NCBI GenBank assembly: GCA_005405945.1
Contig: BJHW01000001.1
Coordinates: 1,736,001 to 1,800,000, forward strand
Reading direction: 5' to 3'
Source: Streptomyces violaceusniger
Lineage (GTDB): Bacteria > Actinomycetota > Actinomycetes > Streptomycetales > Streptomycetaceae
Length of the DNA: 64,000 bases
Position numbers and translations under genes: made by a program
Shown: positions 12,901-42,131 of the stretch, piece by piece
How the letters are laid out: every line of letters starts with the position of its first letter
Position numbering within the stretch: position 1 is the first letter of the stretch
The notes under the pieces: generated by a model
What the model was told of the DNA's origin: nothing
The model's input: the letters and a program-made list of their open reading frames with translations, nothing else
The model's database searches: none

Positions 12901-15900
12901 ATCTCACCCTGCGAGTGACCCACCACCGCCGACGGCACCACACCGTACGAACGCCACAGCTCGGCCAGCGACACCATCACCGCCCACAGCACCGGCTGCA
13001 CCACATCGACACGGGCCAGCGCTCGCTCATCCGCCAGCACGTCGGGCAGCGACCACTCCACCAGCGGGGCCAGCGCATCGGCGCACTCGCCCATCCGCCG
13101 TGCGAACACCGGCGAGGACTCCAGCAGCTCCAGCGCCATCCCGGCCCACTGCGAGCCCTGCCCGGGGAAGACGAACACCACTTTGCGTCCCGGCTCGGCC
13201 GGGTCCACGGTCTCCACCACACCCGGTGCGGGTTCGTCCCGTGCCAGGGCCGTCAGCCCGGCCAGCAGTTCGGCGTGGTCGCCGCCGAGCACCACCGCTC
13301 GGTGCTCCAGTACGGCGCGGCTGGTCAGCAGCGAGAAACCGACGTCCGCCACGCTCCGGTCAGGGTGGCTCGCCACATGTGCGCGCAGTCGTTCCGCCTG
13401 TGCGGACACGGCGCGCCGGTCGCGTCCCGAGACGATCCACGGGACCACCGCACCGGGCTCGGCCGCACCGGGCTCGGCCGCACCGGGCTCGGTGTCGCCG
13501 GGCTCGGTGTCGCCGGGCCGCTCCGCTGCCGTCGGCAGCGGCGCCTGCTCAAGGATCAGGTGCGCGTTCGTGCCGCTGATGCCGAACGACGACACACCGG
13601 CCCGGCGGGGCCGCCCGGCCTCCGGCCACTCCGTCTGCTCACCCAGGAGTCGCACCGCGCCGGTGGACCAGTCCACGTGGGGCGTGGGCTCATCGATGTG
13701 CAGACTCCGCGGCAGTACGCCGTGGCGCATGGCCATGACCATCTTGATCACACCGGCGACACCGGCGGCCGCCTGAGTGTGACCGATGTTCGACTTGATC
13801 GAACCCAGCAGCAACGGCCGCTGCGGGTCCCGGCCCTGACCGTAGGTGGCCAGCAGCGCCTGCGCCTCGATCGGGTCACCCAGCGTCGTACCCGTACCGT
13901 GCGCCTCCACCGCATCCACATCCACCGCCGACAAACGGGCGTTCGCCAGCGCCTGCCGGATCACCCGCTGCTGCGACGGACCATTCGGCGCCGTCAAACC
14001 ATTCGACGCACCATCCTGATTCACCGCAGAACCACGCACCACCGCCAGGACGGGGTGTCCATTGCGCCGTGCGTCGGAGAGCCGTTCGACCAGCAGCATG
14101 CCGATGCCTTCGGCGAAGCCGGTGCCGTCCGCCGCGCCCGCGAACGCCTTGCATCTGCCGTCCGGCGCGAGCCCGCGCTGACGGGAGAACTCCACGAAGA
14201 CGGTGGGGGTGGACATCACCGTCACGCCACCGGCCAGCGCGAGCGAGCACTCGCCGAGGCGCAGCGCCTGTACGGCGAGGTGCAGGGCCACCAGCGACGA
14301 CGAGCAGGCCGTGTCCACGGTGACCGCCGGGCCTTCGAGTCCGAAGGTGTAGGCCACGCGGCCGGAGGCGACGCCGGCCGCCGCGCCCGTGCCCAGATAG
14401 CCCTCGACACCATCCGGTGTGGTCGACAGGCGGGTGAGGTAGTCATGGTGCATCACCCCGGTGAACACGCCGATCCGCTCGCCCTTGACGGAGGTGGCGG
14501 GGATGCCCGCGCGCTCGAACGCCTCCCATGAGGTTTCCAGCAGCAGCCGCTGCTGCGGGTCCATGGCGGCGGCCTCGCGCGGCGAGATCCCGAAGAACCC
14601 GGCGTCGAACTCGGCCGCGTCGTAGACGAATCCACCGCTGCGGGCGTACGACGTACCGGGCTGGTCCGGATCCGGGTCGTAGAGACCGTCCAGGTCCCAT
14701 CCGCGGTCGGTCGGCAGGACGGATATCGCGTCGCCACCCGAGCGCACCAGGTCCCACAGCGCTTCCGGTGAGGTGATCCCGCCGGGGTAGCGGCAGCTCA
14801 TCCCGACGATGACGATGGGGTCGTCGGTGACAAGGGAGGCTCCGGCGGGTGTCGCGGCGGCGGCGCCGCTGTCCTTCCCGAGGACCTCGGCGAGCAGGTG
14901 CTCGGCGAGCGCTTGTGGTGTCGGATAGTCGAACACGGCGGTGGCGGGCAGGCGTACGCCGGTGGCCGCGCTGATCCGGTTGCGCAGTTCCACCGCGGTC
15001 AGCGAGTCGAAGCCGATCTCCTGGAAGGTCCGCGAGGTGTCCACCGACTCCGCGGAGGCATGGCGCAGCACCGCGGCGATGTGATTGCGCACGAGTTCGC
15101 GTACGGCCTGGTCCCACTCGGAGCGGTCGACGGCGGCCAGCCGGTGTCCGAGCGCGGAGGCCGATTCAGGGGCGTCGACTGCCTCGGCCGCGCGCCGGAT
15201 CCGCGGCCGGACCAGGTCGCGCAGGACGGCGGGCAGGTTGTCGGCGTCCGACCATGCCTGGGGATTCAGCGGTGCGGCCAGCACCATTGCCTCATCGGCG
15301 GCGAGCGCCGCGTCGAACAGGTCCAGTGCCTGCGGGGTGGGGATCGGCACCGCGTGGGCACGCGCCAGATCGTCGGCCGACAGGTGCTGGGTCAGTTCGC
15401 TGCGTTCTTCCCAGAAGCCCCACGCGATCGACACCGCGGACAGGCCCCGCGCCCGGCGGTACGCCGCCAGCGCGTCCAGGAAACCGTTCGCCGCCGCATA
15501 ACTCCCCTGCCCCGCGTTCCCCAACACACCCGCCGCCGACGAGAACAACACGAACGCCGACAGATCCATGCCCGCGGTCAGCTCATGCAGATTCCACGCC
15601 GCGTCCACCTTCGCCCGCAGCACCGGCTCAACCCGCTCACGCGTCAACGACGTGACCAACCCGTCGTCCAGCACACCCGCCGCGTGCACCACACCGCTCA
15701 AGGCGAAGTCCGCCGACAGCCCCGACAACGCCCCGGCCAGGGCTTCACGATCCGCGGTGTCACACGCCGCGATCACCACCTCGGCGCCCGCAGCCTCCAG
15801 TTCCGCCCGCAACTCCGCCACGCCCTCGGCCTCCGCACCACGACGCGACAGCAGCACCAGCCTGCTCACCCCATGCCGCGCCACCAGGTGCCGCGCCACC

Positions 15901-18900
15901 AAACCACCCAGAGCGCCAGTGCCACCCGTCACCAACACCGCACCGGAACCAAACCCACCCGACGCCTCACCCGGCGCCGGCACCCGGCCCAGGCGCGGCA
16001 CCCGCACCGCACCCGACCGCACCAGCACCTGCTCCTCACCCAGAGCCAGCAGCCGGGGAAGCAGACTGTCGACGCCGTCCAGGTCATCGGTGTCCACCAG
16101 CACCAGGCGCCCCGGGTTCTCCGACTGTGCGGACCGCACCAAGCCCCACACCGCGGCCCCGGCAACGTCCTCCACACCATCGCCCGCGTCAACGGCGCCC
16201 CGCGTCACCACCACCAATCGCTCATCCGCGAGTTCCTCATCCACCACCCACGCCCGCACCCGCTCCAACACCTCAAGCACATGCCCGTACGCCTCACCCA
16301 CCACGTCCGGACCGTCGGAGACGACCCGCACCACCTCGGTCCGCGGCGCCACCTCATCCCCACCGCCACAGTTCCGGAGGCATCCACCCACTCCACCCGA
16401 TGCAGCGCGTCGGTCCCGCTGCCCCGTGTGTCGTTCAACTGCTGGGCGGAGACCGGTCGCAGGGCCAGTGAGCGTGCCGACAGGACCGGCGCGCCGGTGG
16501 TGTCCGTGGCCCGGAGGGCGATCGCGTCGCGTCCCGCCGGGGACAGTGTGACGCGCAGGGCCGTCGCACCGACCGCGTTCAGCGTGACGCCGGTCCAGGA
16601 GAACGGCACATAAGCCTGGTCGTCGTCGGATACGAAGTCGCCGAACCGCACCCCGTGGAGCGCGGCGTCGAGCAGGGCGGGGTGGACCGCGCACCGGGCC
16701 GCATCACCCCGGGCTTCCTGGGCCACTCCCACCTCGACGAAGACGTCGTCTCCCCGGCGCCAGGCGTCCCGCAACCCCTGGAACACCGGCCCATACGCAT
16801 ACCCCCGCTCCGCCAACGCCTCATAAACCCCCTCCACCCCAACCCGCTCCGCACCCACCGGCGGCCACACCTCCGCCACCGGCTCCACACCATCGGCCAC
16901 CCCGAGCACACCCACCGCATGCCGAACCCACTCACCCTCACGACACGAAAACACCGACACCGACCGACGCCCCGCCTCATCCACACCACCCACCGAAACC
17001 TGGACCTCGACCTCACCCCGCTCCGGAAGCACCAACGGCCCCTCCAACGTCAACTCCTCAACCACCCCACACCCCCACCGCAACCCCGCCTGCAACACCA
17101 ACTCCACAAACCCCGTCCCCGGCAGCAACACCACACCGGAGAGGGCGTGATCAGCCAGCCAGGGGTGGGCGGCCAGGGACAGCCGGCCGGTGAGCAGGCA
17201 GCCGCCGGACTCGGGCAGCACGACCGTGGCCCCCAGCAGGGGGTGGTCGAGCGCGCCCAGTCCCAGGGCGGAGGCGTCACCGTGGCCGGGCCGCGGCGTC
17301 AGCCAGTAACGCTCCCGCTGGAAGGGGTAGGTCGGCAGCTCCACCCGCCGCGCCGCGCCGAAGGCCGCCGGCCAGTCCACTCGTACGCCGTGCACATGCA
17401 GCCGCGCCACGGCCGAGTAGAACTGGGCGAGCCCTCCCTCGCCACGCCGCAGCGAGCCGGTGACCACCACGGATTCGCCGGAAGCGTCCGCCGTGTCCTG
17501 GATGCCCATGGTCAGGGCGGGGTGGGTGCTCGACTCCACGAAGACGCGGTGGCCGTCGGCGAACAGCGCGTGGAGCGCGCCGAGGAAGTCGATCGGCTTA
17601 CGGGCGTTCCAGAACCAGTAGTCCGCGTCGAGTTCGGTGGTGTCCAGGAGCCCGCCGGTCACCGTGGAGTAGAACGGAACGGTGGACTGGCGTGGCGCCA
17701 CGTCGGCCAGCAGGGCGAGCAGCCGTTCGCGCAGCGGTTCCACCTGCGGTCCGTGGGACGCCACGGTGGCAGGCACGACGCGGGCGCGTACGCCGTCCGC
17801 CGCACACGCGGCGACGAATTCCTGAAGGCTCCGCGGGTCGCCGGCCACCGTGGCCGCCGCGGGCCCGTTCACCCCGGCCACCGCGAGGCGCTCGCCCCAC
17901 GGCTCGATCCGGGTGGCCAGTTGTTCCGCCGGCAGGGCGACCGAGGCGATCGCGCCGTTGCCCACCAGCGTTTCGGCGAAGAGGCGGCTGCGCAACACCA
18001 CCACCTTGGCCGCGTCCTCCAGCGACAGCGCCCCGGCCACACAGGCCGCCGCGATCTCGCCTTGGGAGTGACCGACCACGGCCGAGGGAGTGATGCCGTA
18101 GGAGGACCACAGCTCGGCGAGGGACACCATCATGGTGAACAGAACCGGCTGGACGACCTCGATGAGGTCGAGCGAGGGCGCACCGGGCACGGAGCGCACC
18201 ACATCCTCGATGGACCAGTCGAGGTGTGTCTCCAGGGCACGGGCGCATTCGGCGAACCGGCGGGCGAAGGCCGGGGAGGAGTCCAGCAGTTCCACGGCCA
18301 TACCGGCCCACTGCGAACCCTGCCCCGGGAAGACGAAAACCACGCCGGTGTCGGGACCGGCCACGCCCTCCACCACGTTCGGGGCCGGGTCCCCCGCGGC
18401 CACCGCCGCGAGGCCGCTCCGCAGGTCCGCTGGTGTGGATCCGATCACCACCGCGCGGTGTGACAACGCCGAGCGCGTGGTGGCCAGGGACCATCCGAGG
18501 TCGCTGGGGTGCGCTTCGGTGGCCACGTCGGCGAGCCGGTCCGCGAACGCCCGCAGACCGGCCTCGCCCTGGCCCGAGAGCACCCAGGGCACCGCCACCG
18601 GTTCGGTCCGGGGCGGCTCGATGGGCTCGGTCTCCGGTGCCTGCTCCGCGGTCGGTGCCTGCTCCACGATCACATGGGCGTTGGTGCCGCTCACCCCGAA
18701 GGCGGAGACTCCCGCCCTGCGCGGCCGGTCGGTCTCCGGCCACGGGGTCCGCTCGGTGAGCAGCCGTACCGCACCGGCGGACCAGTCCACGTGCGGGGTC
18801 GGTTCGTCCACGTGCAGGGTGCGCGGCAGCACCCCGTGGCGCATGGCGAGCACCATCTTGATGACGCCGGCGACACCCGCGGCGGCCTGGGCGTGTCCCA

Positions 18901-20026
18901 GGTTCGACTTGACCGATCCGAGCCACAGCGGCCGCTCCCGGTCCTGGCCGTAGGTGTCCAGCAGGGCCTGTGCCTCGATCGGGTCCCCGAGCCTGGTGCC
19001 GGTGCCGTGTGCCTCCACCACGTCGACATCGCCCGTGGACAGCTGGGCGTTGGACAGTGCCGCGCGGATGACCCGGCGCTGGGAGGGCCCGTTGGGCGCG
19101 GTCAGCCCGTTCGACGCGCCGTCCTGGTTGGCGGCGGTGCCACGCACCACCGCCAGCACCGGGTGACCGTGCCGTTCGGCGTCGGACAGCCGCTCAACCA
19201 GCAGCACCCCGGCGCCCTCGCCCCAGCCGGTGCCGTCCGCCGCCGCCGCGAACGCCTTGGACCGGCCGTCCGGCGCCAGCCCGCCCTGCTTGGACAGCTC
19301 GATGAAGGTGTTCGTCGTCGTCATCACCGTGACGCCACCCGCAAGCGCCAGCTCGCACTCCCCGTTGCGCAGTGCCTGGACGGCCAGGTGCAGGGCGATC
19401 AGCGAGGAGGAGCACGCGGTGTCCACGGTGACCGTCGGCCCTTCGAGACCGAAGGTGTAGGCGACGCGTCCGGAGAGCACGCTCGCCGCGCTGCCCGTGC
19501 CGAGGTGGCCTTGCACCTCGTCCCGGGCAGCGCTGAGCAGCGTCGCGTAGTCCTGGCCGTTGGTGCCGATGAACACCCCGGTCCGGCTGCCCCGCACCGC
19601 GTCACGGCGGACACCGGCCCGCTCGAACGCTTCCCAGGAGGTCTCCAGCATCAAACGCTGCTGCGGGTCCATCGCGATGGCCTCGCGGGGAGAGATCCCG
19701 AAGAGCGCGGCGTCGAAATCGGCGATGCCGTGCAGGAATCCCCCGTAGCGGGTGACCGACTTCCCGGAGCCGCCCGCGGGGTCGTAAAGGCCCTTCGTGT
19801 CCCATCCGCGGTCGGCCGGGAACTCCGACACCGCGTCGCCACCCTCGCGCACCAGGTCCCACAGCGCTTCTGGCGTTGCGATGCCACCAGGGAAACGGCA
19901 GCTCATGCCGATGATCGCGATGGGCTCGCGGCTCTTCGCCTCGATGTCCTTCAGGCGCTGACGGGTCTGCCGCAGATCCTTCGTGGCCTCTTTGAGGTAG
20001 TGACGAAGTTTCTCTTCATTCTCCAC
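1..20026 (-). CDS. Type I modular polyketide synthase, protein 2 (modules 4-6 and part of 7), runs off the left edge
   Basis: This is a cytosolic megasynthase that takes the chain from the protein encoded just upstream and adds at least four extender units. It starts at GTG 20026 behind an AGAGGG ribosome site, 57 bp after the stop of PKS 1. Residues 1-33 are a charged helical N-terminal docking segment ([14 protein letters not shown]...), followed at once by a KS. The modules are M4 (KS-AT-DH-KR-ACP), M5 (KS-AT-KR-ACP), M6 (KS-AT-DH-ER-KR-ACP) and M7 (KS-AT-DH-, cut by the window edge). Translation needs three frame changes, each explained by one missing G in a sense-strand G run: 16358-16361, 11880-11883 and 5079-5082. 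Unbroken readings give pieces ending at 16205, 11877 and 5023. Past 5079 the frame stays open to base 1 (checked at the ACP6 GFDSL, KS7 TACSS, AT7 YASH and DH7 sites). The frameshifts are probably sequence errors, because every domain on both sides is intact. Confidence 0.9.
1581..2400 (-). repeat. Near-identical AT-domain repeat, copy in module 7
   Basis: About 820 bp coding most of AT7 match AT6, AT2 and AT1 almost base for base. The match with module 1 continues leftward to about 1504. Confidence 0.9.
4050..10145 (-). other. PKS module 6: KS-AT(methylmalonyl)-DH-ER-KR-ACP, full reduction
   Basis: KS6 spans about 10145-8865 (TACSSS). AT6 (8550-7570) has YASH. DH6 (7480-6650) has an [10 protein letters not shown] motif with Asp where many DHs have Gly, and [12 protein letters not shown]6 (about 6020-5110) has the [15 protein letters not shown] segment and the NADPH loop [15 protein letters not shown]6 (5100-4560) has LDD and YAAAN. 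ACP6 (4270-4050) has GFDSL. The 5079-5082 frameshift falls in the KR Rossmann motif. Expected product is a saturated alpha-methyl two-carbon unit. This is the only complete reductive loop with an ER in the window. Confidence 0.85.
7730..8550 (-). repeat. Near-identical AT-domain repeat, copy in module 6
   Basis: The same 820-bp block. Its left flank shares extra identity with module 2 (from about 7677). Confidence 0.9.
10210..14825 (-). other. PKS module 5: KS-AT(methylmalonyl)-KR-ACP
   Basis: KS5 spans 14825-13555 (TACSSS). AT5 (13180-12190) has YASH. No DH is present. KR5 (11275-10730) has LDD (B-type) but carries YAPGH where YAxxN is normal, so the catalytic Asn is His. ACP5 (10420-10210) has GFDSV. 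The frameshift at 11880-11883 lies in the AT-KR linker. That linker also contains a Gly/Asp/Ser-rich low-complexity stretch (about 11520-11605). The KS-AT linker carries a TEPGD/AEPGA repeat (about 13455-13510). Confidence 0.85.
14900..20026 (-). other. PKS module 4: docking-KS-AT(atypical)-DH-KR-ACP
   Basis: KS4 spans 19925-18660 (TACSSSL). AT4 (18340-17320) has GHSQG but VASH instead of YASH or HAFH, and its sequence is quite unlike the other ATs here. DH4 (17250-16420) has [10 protein letters not shown] and [12 protein letters not shown]4 (15950-15410) has VLDDG and SYAAAN, B-type. ACP4 (15110-14900) has GFDSL. The 16358-16361 frameshift is between DH and KR. Expected output is an alkene; the side chain depends on AT4, methylmalonyl or a larger extender. 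Confidence 0.82.
16748..17122 (-). repeat. Near-identical DH-domain repeat, copy in module 4
   Basis: These 375 bp coding the middle of DH4 match DH2 with about three differences. Confidence 0.88.
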
Positions 20027-20083
20027 GGGACGGCCCTCTCAACGCGGTGCTGGACTCACTCGGCGGCGAACTCGACGGCAGGT

Positions 20084-37290
<17,207 letters not shown>

Positions 37291-37318
<28 letters not shown>

Positions 37319-40300
37319 ACCTGTGAGACCGGCCGTCCGGGGTCCGCGGCGGCCGCGGAGACGACCGCCACCACGTCGTCACAGAACCGCTCGATCGTGG
37401 CACGGTCGAAGAGGGACTTGCTGAACAGCACCGTGCCGGCGAGGCCGCCGTCCTCCGCGCTCTCGTACAGGTCGATCTCCATGTCCACGTTGACGGTCAC
37501 CGGCGGGTGGGTCATCAGGAACGGCTCGGCCGTCAGTCCGGTGAGCCGGAGTGGTCGCGGCGGGGTGTTGACGATCTGAAAGATCACCTTCACTGGCGGA
37601 TCGTCCGACAGCCGCGCCCCGGCCCGGCCGCCGACGGTGTCACCGGCGGGGCCGGCGGGGCCGGCGGTGTGGTCAGCCATGTGCTGGAGAACGGACACGA
37701 ACGGCACGTCCTGGTGTGCATGCGCGTCGGACATCGCATCGCGCACCGTGGCCAGCAGCGTGCCGAAGTCCGTGGCGCCGGACACTTCGGTGCGCAGCGC
37801 GAGCATCTTGGAGACGAGGCCCACCGTGTTCTCCAGTTCGTCCCGGCCACGGTTGGCCGTGGGCACACCGACGAGGACGTCCTGGTTGTCCGAGCGGGCG
37901 GCCATGACCACCTTCAGGGCGGTCAGCAGCGTCATGTACAAGGTGGCGTTGGACGATTCGCCCAGCCGTCGGGCGGTCTCGACGGCGTCCTTCGGCAGCC
38001 GCCAGTGGAAGATGTCGCTCTCGTAGCGGGCCGACGCGGCGCGGGGCCGGTCGGTGGGCAGTTCGGCGGGGGCCATGCCCTCGAAATGCCGTGTCCAGAA
38101 GTCGAGTTGGCGTCGCAGCAGCGGACCGCGCAACCACTTCCGCTCCCAGTTCGCGACATCGGCGTACTGGACGGGTGCGGGTGGCAGATCGGGTTCGGTG
38201 CCGTGCAGCAGTGCCGCGTACACGATGGACAGATCGCGGACCAGCACTCCCTGGGACCAGCCGTCGGTGACCAGGTGGTGCAGGGTGAGCACCAGCACGT
38301 GGTCGGACTCGGACAGCCGCAGGGCGCGCAGTCTCGCCAGCGGGCCGCGTGTGAGGTCGAAGGGGCGGGCCGCCTCCTGGCCGGCCAGGACCGAGGCTTC
38401 GGTCTCGTCGTGCGCCTCGGCCACCTCCACCCGGACCGGCGCACTCGGCCGGATCACCTGGACGTATCCGTCGGTTTCCCTGACGAAGGTGGTGCGCAGG
38501 GCCTCGTGGCGGTCGATCAGCAGGTCCATCGCCCGTCGCAGGCAGTCGAGGTCCAGTTCGCCCGACACCCGCACCGCCATGGGGATGTTCCAGTGCCCGG
38601 CGTCCAGGACATCGCCGAAGAAGAGGTCCGTCTGCTGCTGTGCGAAGGTGAGAGGTACGGGCTGGTCGCGCCGCGTGGGAACCAGCGGCGGCAGCTCGGG
38701 TTCGGGACCGGAACGGGCCGCGGCGGTGAGCGTGGCCGCCAGCGCTCGGGGGTGCGCTGCTGGAAGACGGTCTTCAGCGGTACGGCGGTACCGAGGGCGG
38801 AGCGGAGCCTGGCGACCACCCTGGTGGCGATGAGGGAATGGCCGCCCAGCGCGAAGAAGTCGTCGTCGATGCCGACCCTGGTGGCGCCGAGCAGATCCGC
38901 GTAGACCCGGCAGACGGCCTCTTCCTCGGGGGTACGGGGGGCGACGTAGCCGACCTCGAGCACGGTGCGCAGATCGGGGGCGGGCAGCGCCTTCCGGTCG
39001 ATCTTGCCGCCGGAGGTCAGGGGCATGGTGTCCAGCAGGACGAACGCGGAGGGCACCATGTATTCGGGCACCGCGGACTCGACGTACCGACGCAGGGTCT
39101 CGGTCAGCCGGCCGTGCCGGTCCGCGGCGGTGGCATCGGCCACCACATAGGCCACCAGCCTCTTGTCGGCGGGGGTGTCCTCGCGCACCATCACGGCCGT
39201 GTGCAGAACGTCCTGGTGCCGGGCGAGGATCGCCTCGATCTCGCCCGGTTCGATCCGGAAGCCGCGGATCTTCACCTGGTCATCGATCCGGCCGAGGAAT
39301 TCCAGGTTGCCGTCGGGCAGCCAGCGCACCAGGTCGCCGGAGCGGTACATGCGCGATCCGTCGCCGCGGAACGGGTCCGCCACGAACCGGGAGGCGGTCA
39401 GATCCGGGCGGCCGAGATAGCCCCTGGCCAGCCCCGCTCCGGCCACGCACAGCTCGCCTGGCACCCCCACCGGGACGGGCCGGAGCCGCCGGTCGACCAC
39501 ATACACCCGGGTGTTGCCGATCGGGCGGCCGATGGGTGCGGTGAGCGGCCACTCGGCCACCTCGGCGGGGAGCGAGTACGACGTCACCACATGGGCTTCG
39601 CTGGGACCGTAGTGGTTGTGCAGCCGCAGCTCGGGGCGGCGGGCGCACAGCTCGCGCAGATCGCGGTGGAGGGAGAGGGGTTCGCCGGCCTGTGAGAGGT
39701 GGCGCAGTGCGGCCAGCTCGGTGCCGTGCGGATCCACCTCCTCGGAGATCGCCCGCAGCATCACATTCGGGACGAAGAGCTGGTCGATCTCGTGGGCGTG
39801 GACCCATTTGGCGAACTCGACGGGGTCCATGCGCAGTTCCTCGCCGGGGACGACGATCGTCTCGCCGTACAGCAGCGCGGAGAAGATCTCCTGCAGCGAG
39901 ATGTCGAAGGTCAGCGTGGCGAACTGTGCCGTCTTGGCGTCGGGACCGATCGGCAGGGCCCGCTTCTGCCAGGCCACCAGGTTGAGCACACAGGTGGCGG
40001 GCATGAGGATGCCCTTGGGGACTCCGGTGGAACCGGAGGTGTAAATGACGTAGGCGAGGTTCTGGGCGCTGGGCCGTGCCGTGGGCGGGGTCCGGGGCTG
40101 CCCGGCGAGCGGTTCGCGCTCGGCGTCGAGGAGGATGAGCCGGATCCCGGGCGTCCCGGGTGCCTCCGGCTTTCCGGCTGCTTCCGGGTTCCCGGGTGCC
40201 TCCGGGGTTTCGAGCAGGCTGGTGAAGCGCCGCTGGGTGACGGCGACGGTCACCCCGGCGTCGGCCAGGACGAACTGGACGCGATCTCGGGGGTGGTGGG

Positions 40301-42035
40301 GATCGATCGGCACATAGGCCGCTCCGAGCTTGAGGATCGCGAGGATCGCCACGATCATCTCGACGCCGCGATCGACGCAGAGCCCGACCAGGGTCTCGGG
40401 GCCGACCCCCCGGCCCGCCAGCAGATGGGCGAGCTGGTTCGCCCGCTGGTCCAGCTCGCCGTAGGTCACACGGTCATCACCGCTGATCACGGCCACCGCA
40501 TCGGGGCGGCGCTCGGCCTGCGCGGTGAAGAGCGCGGGCAGGGATCCGGCGGGCACGGGGCCCGTGGTCGTGTTGAACTCCTCCAGGACCTTCGCCCGCT
40601 CTGCCTCGTCGAGCAGCGAGATCTCGGAGATGCGCCGGTCCGGCTCGGCCAGGACGCCCCGAAGGACGACGGTGACGTGGTGCAGCAGCCGTTCGATGGT
40701 GCTCGTGTCGAACAGGGCCTTGCTGAAGACGACGTGTCCCAGAACCCCGTCCTCGGTCTCGACGAGATGGACCTCCAGATCCATCCGCGTGAGGATGCCG
40801 CCGTGGTCGTAGGGCTCGGTCCGCGCGCCGGGCAGGTCGAGCCGCTCCGCCGGTACGTTGATCATCTGGAAGAGCACCTGGACCAGCGGGTTCCGCGACA
40901 GGTCCCGCTCGGGGTGCACCTGCTCCACCAGATACTCGAAGGGCAGGTCGCCATGGGCGAAGGCGCCGGCCGCCGTGTCGCGGACCCGGCCCAGCAGTTG
41001 GCGGAAGGTGGGGTCGCCGGACAGGTCGGTCCGCAGCACCACGGTGTTGACGAAGAACCCGATGAGCCCCTCGACCTCGGCGCGGCCCCGGTTGGCCACC
41101 GGGGTGCCCACCGTGATGTCGTCGCTGTCCACGTACCGGCCCAGTACCAGCTGGAAAGCGGCCAGCAGGGTCATGTAGAGGGTCGCGTTCTCACCGGCGC
41201 CCAGCCGGCGGGCCACCCGGATCAGCTCGACCGGCAACTCCCAGCGCACCGCGTCGCCTTCCTGGCGGGCGACCGAGGGCCTGGGCCGGTCGGTGGGCAG
41301 CTCCAGCGCGGGCGCCATGCCGTCGAGCCGCTTCGTCCAGTAGTCCAGCTGGCGGCGCAGGGTCGGGCCGGACAGCCAGTCGCGCTCCCACTCCGCGTAG
41401 TCGGCGTACTGCACGGGCAGCGGGGGCAGTACGGGCTCGCGCCCGTCGTCGAGCGCCCCGTACGCGGCGGACAGCTCACGCACCACAATGCCCTGTGACC
41501 AGGCGTCCGTCGCCACATGGTGCACCGTCAGCAGCAGGACGTGATCCTGTTCGTCCAGTCGCAGCGCCTTGGCTCGCAGCAGGGGCCCGGTGCTCAGGTC
41601 GAAGGGCTCGGTGATCTCGGCTCCGGCCAGCCGCCGGAGCTCGGCCAGCCGCTCCTCCTCCGAGCCGCCGGGCACCGGTTCGAGGCGCACCGGGACGGGG
41701 GCGGGGGGCTGGATCCGCTGCACCGGCTGGCCGCCGGCCTCGCCGAAGGTGGTGCGCAGCGCCTCGTGCCGGGCGACCACGAGCGAAAGCGCCCGGGAGA
41801 GGCGGGGGATGTCCAAGCGGCCGCGCACCCGCACCGCGAAGGGGAGGTTGTACGAGGCGTTGCCGGGTTCCAACTGGTCCAGGAACCACAGCCGTTGCTG
41901 GGCGAACGACGCCCTCAGCTCCCGGCCCCGGTCGACCGGCACAATGCCGGTGGAATCGTTTCTCCTGGTCCGCTCGAAGAGATTGCTCATGGCCGCGCTG
42001 AGACCACGGGATGTGGACGCGCCTGAATTCCCCAC
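37291..42035 (-). CDS. FkbP/RapP-type NRPS (C-A-PCP-C), probable proline- or pipecolate-activating and macrocyclising enzyme
   Basis: The joined product is about 1,580 residues, close to the size of FkbP/RapP. It starts at GTG 42035 behind GGGGAAGG; ATG 41990 is a weaker alternative. C1 covers about residues 20-450 with HHVATDA (Ala in place of the usual Gly of HHxxxDG). The A domain (about 470-1000) shows [30 protein letters not shown] and the late Lys in GGKIDRKAL. My reading of the specificity code is D-I-Q-F-S-A-H-V-V, close to proline codes of the D-V-Q-x-I-A-H-V-V type. The PCP has GGHSL. C2 fills the C-terminus with intact HHLVTDG, and no TE or second A domain follows. In FK506 and rapamycin the equivalent protein adds pipecolate to the finished chain and its last C domain forms the lactone; I infer the same here. 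One missing C near 38745 (between PCP and C2) splits the frame; unbroken readings end at 38517 and 37291. The A-domain linker has a PEAPG-type repeat. Confidence 0.87.
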
Positions 42036-42131
42036 AACACAGCCTTCCCCGACGACTGATGGAAATTGCTTCTCGCGGCTATTGCGCTGGTGCTGTTGCT
42101 TTCGCTTGCCAACCGATGGCGAAAACGCTTC

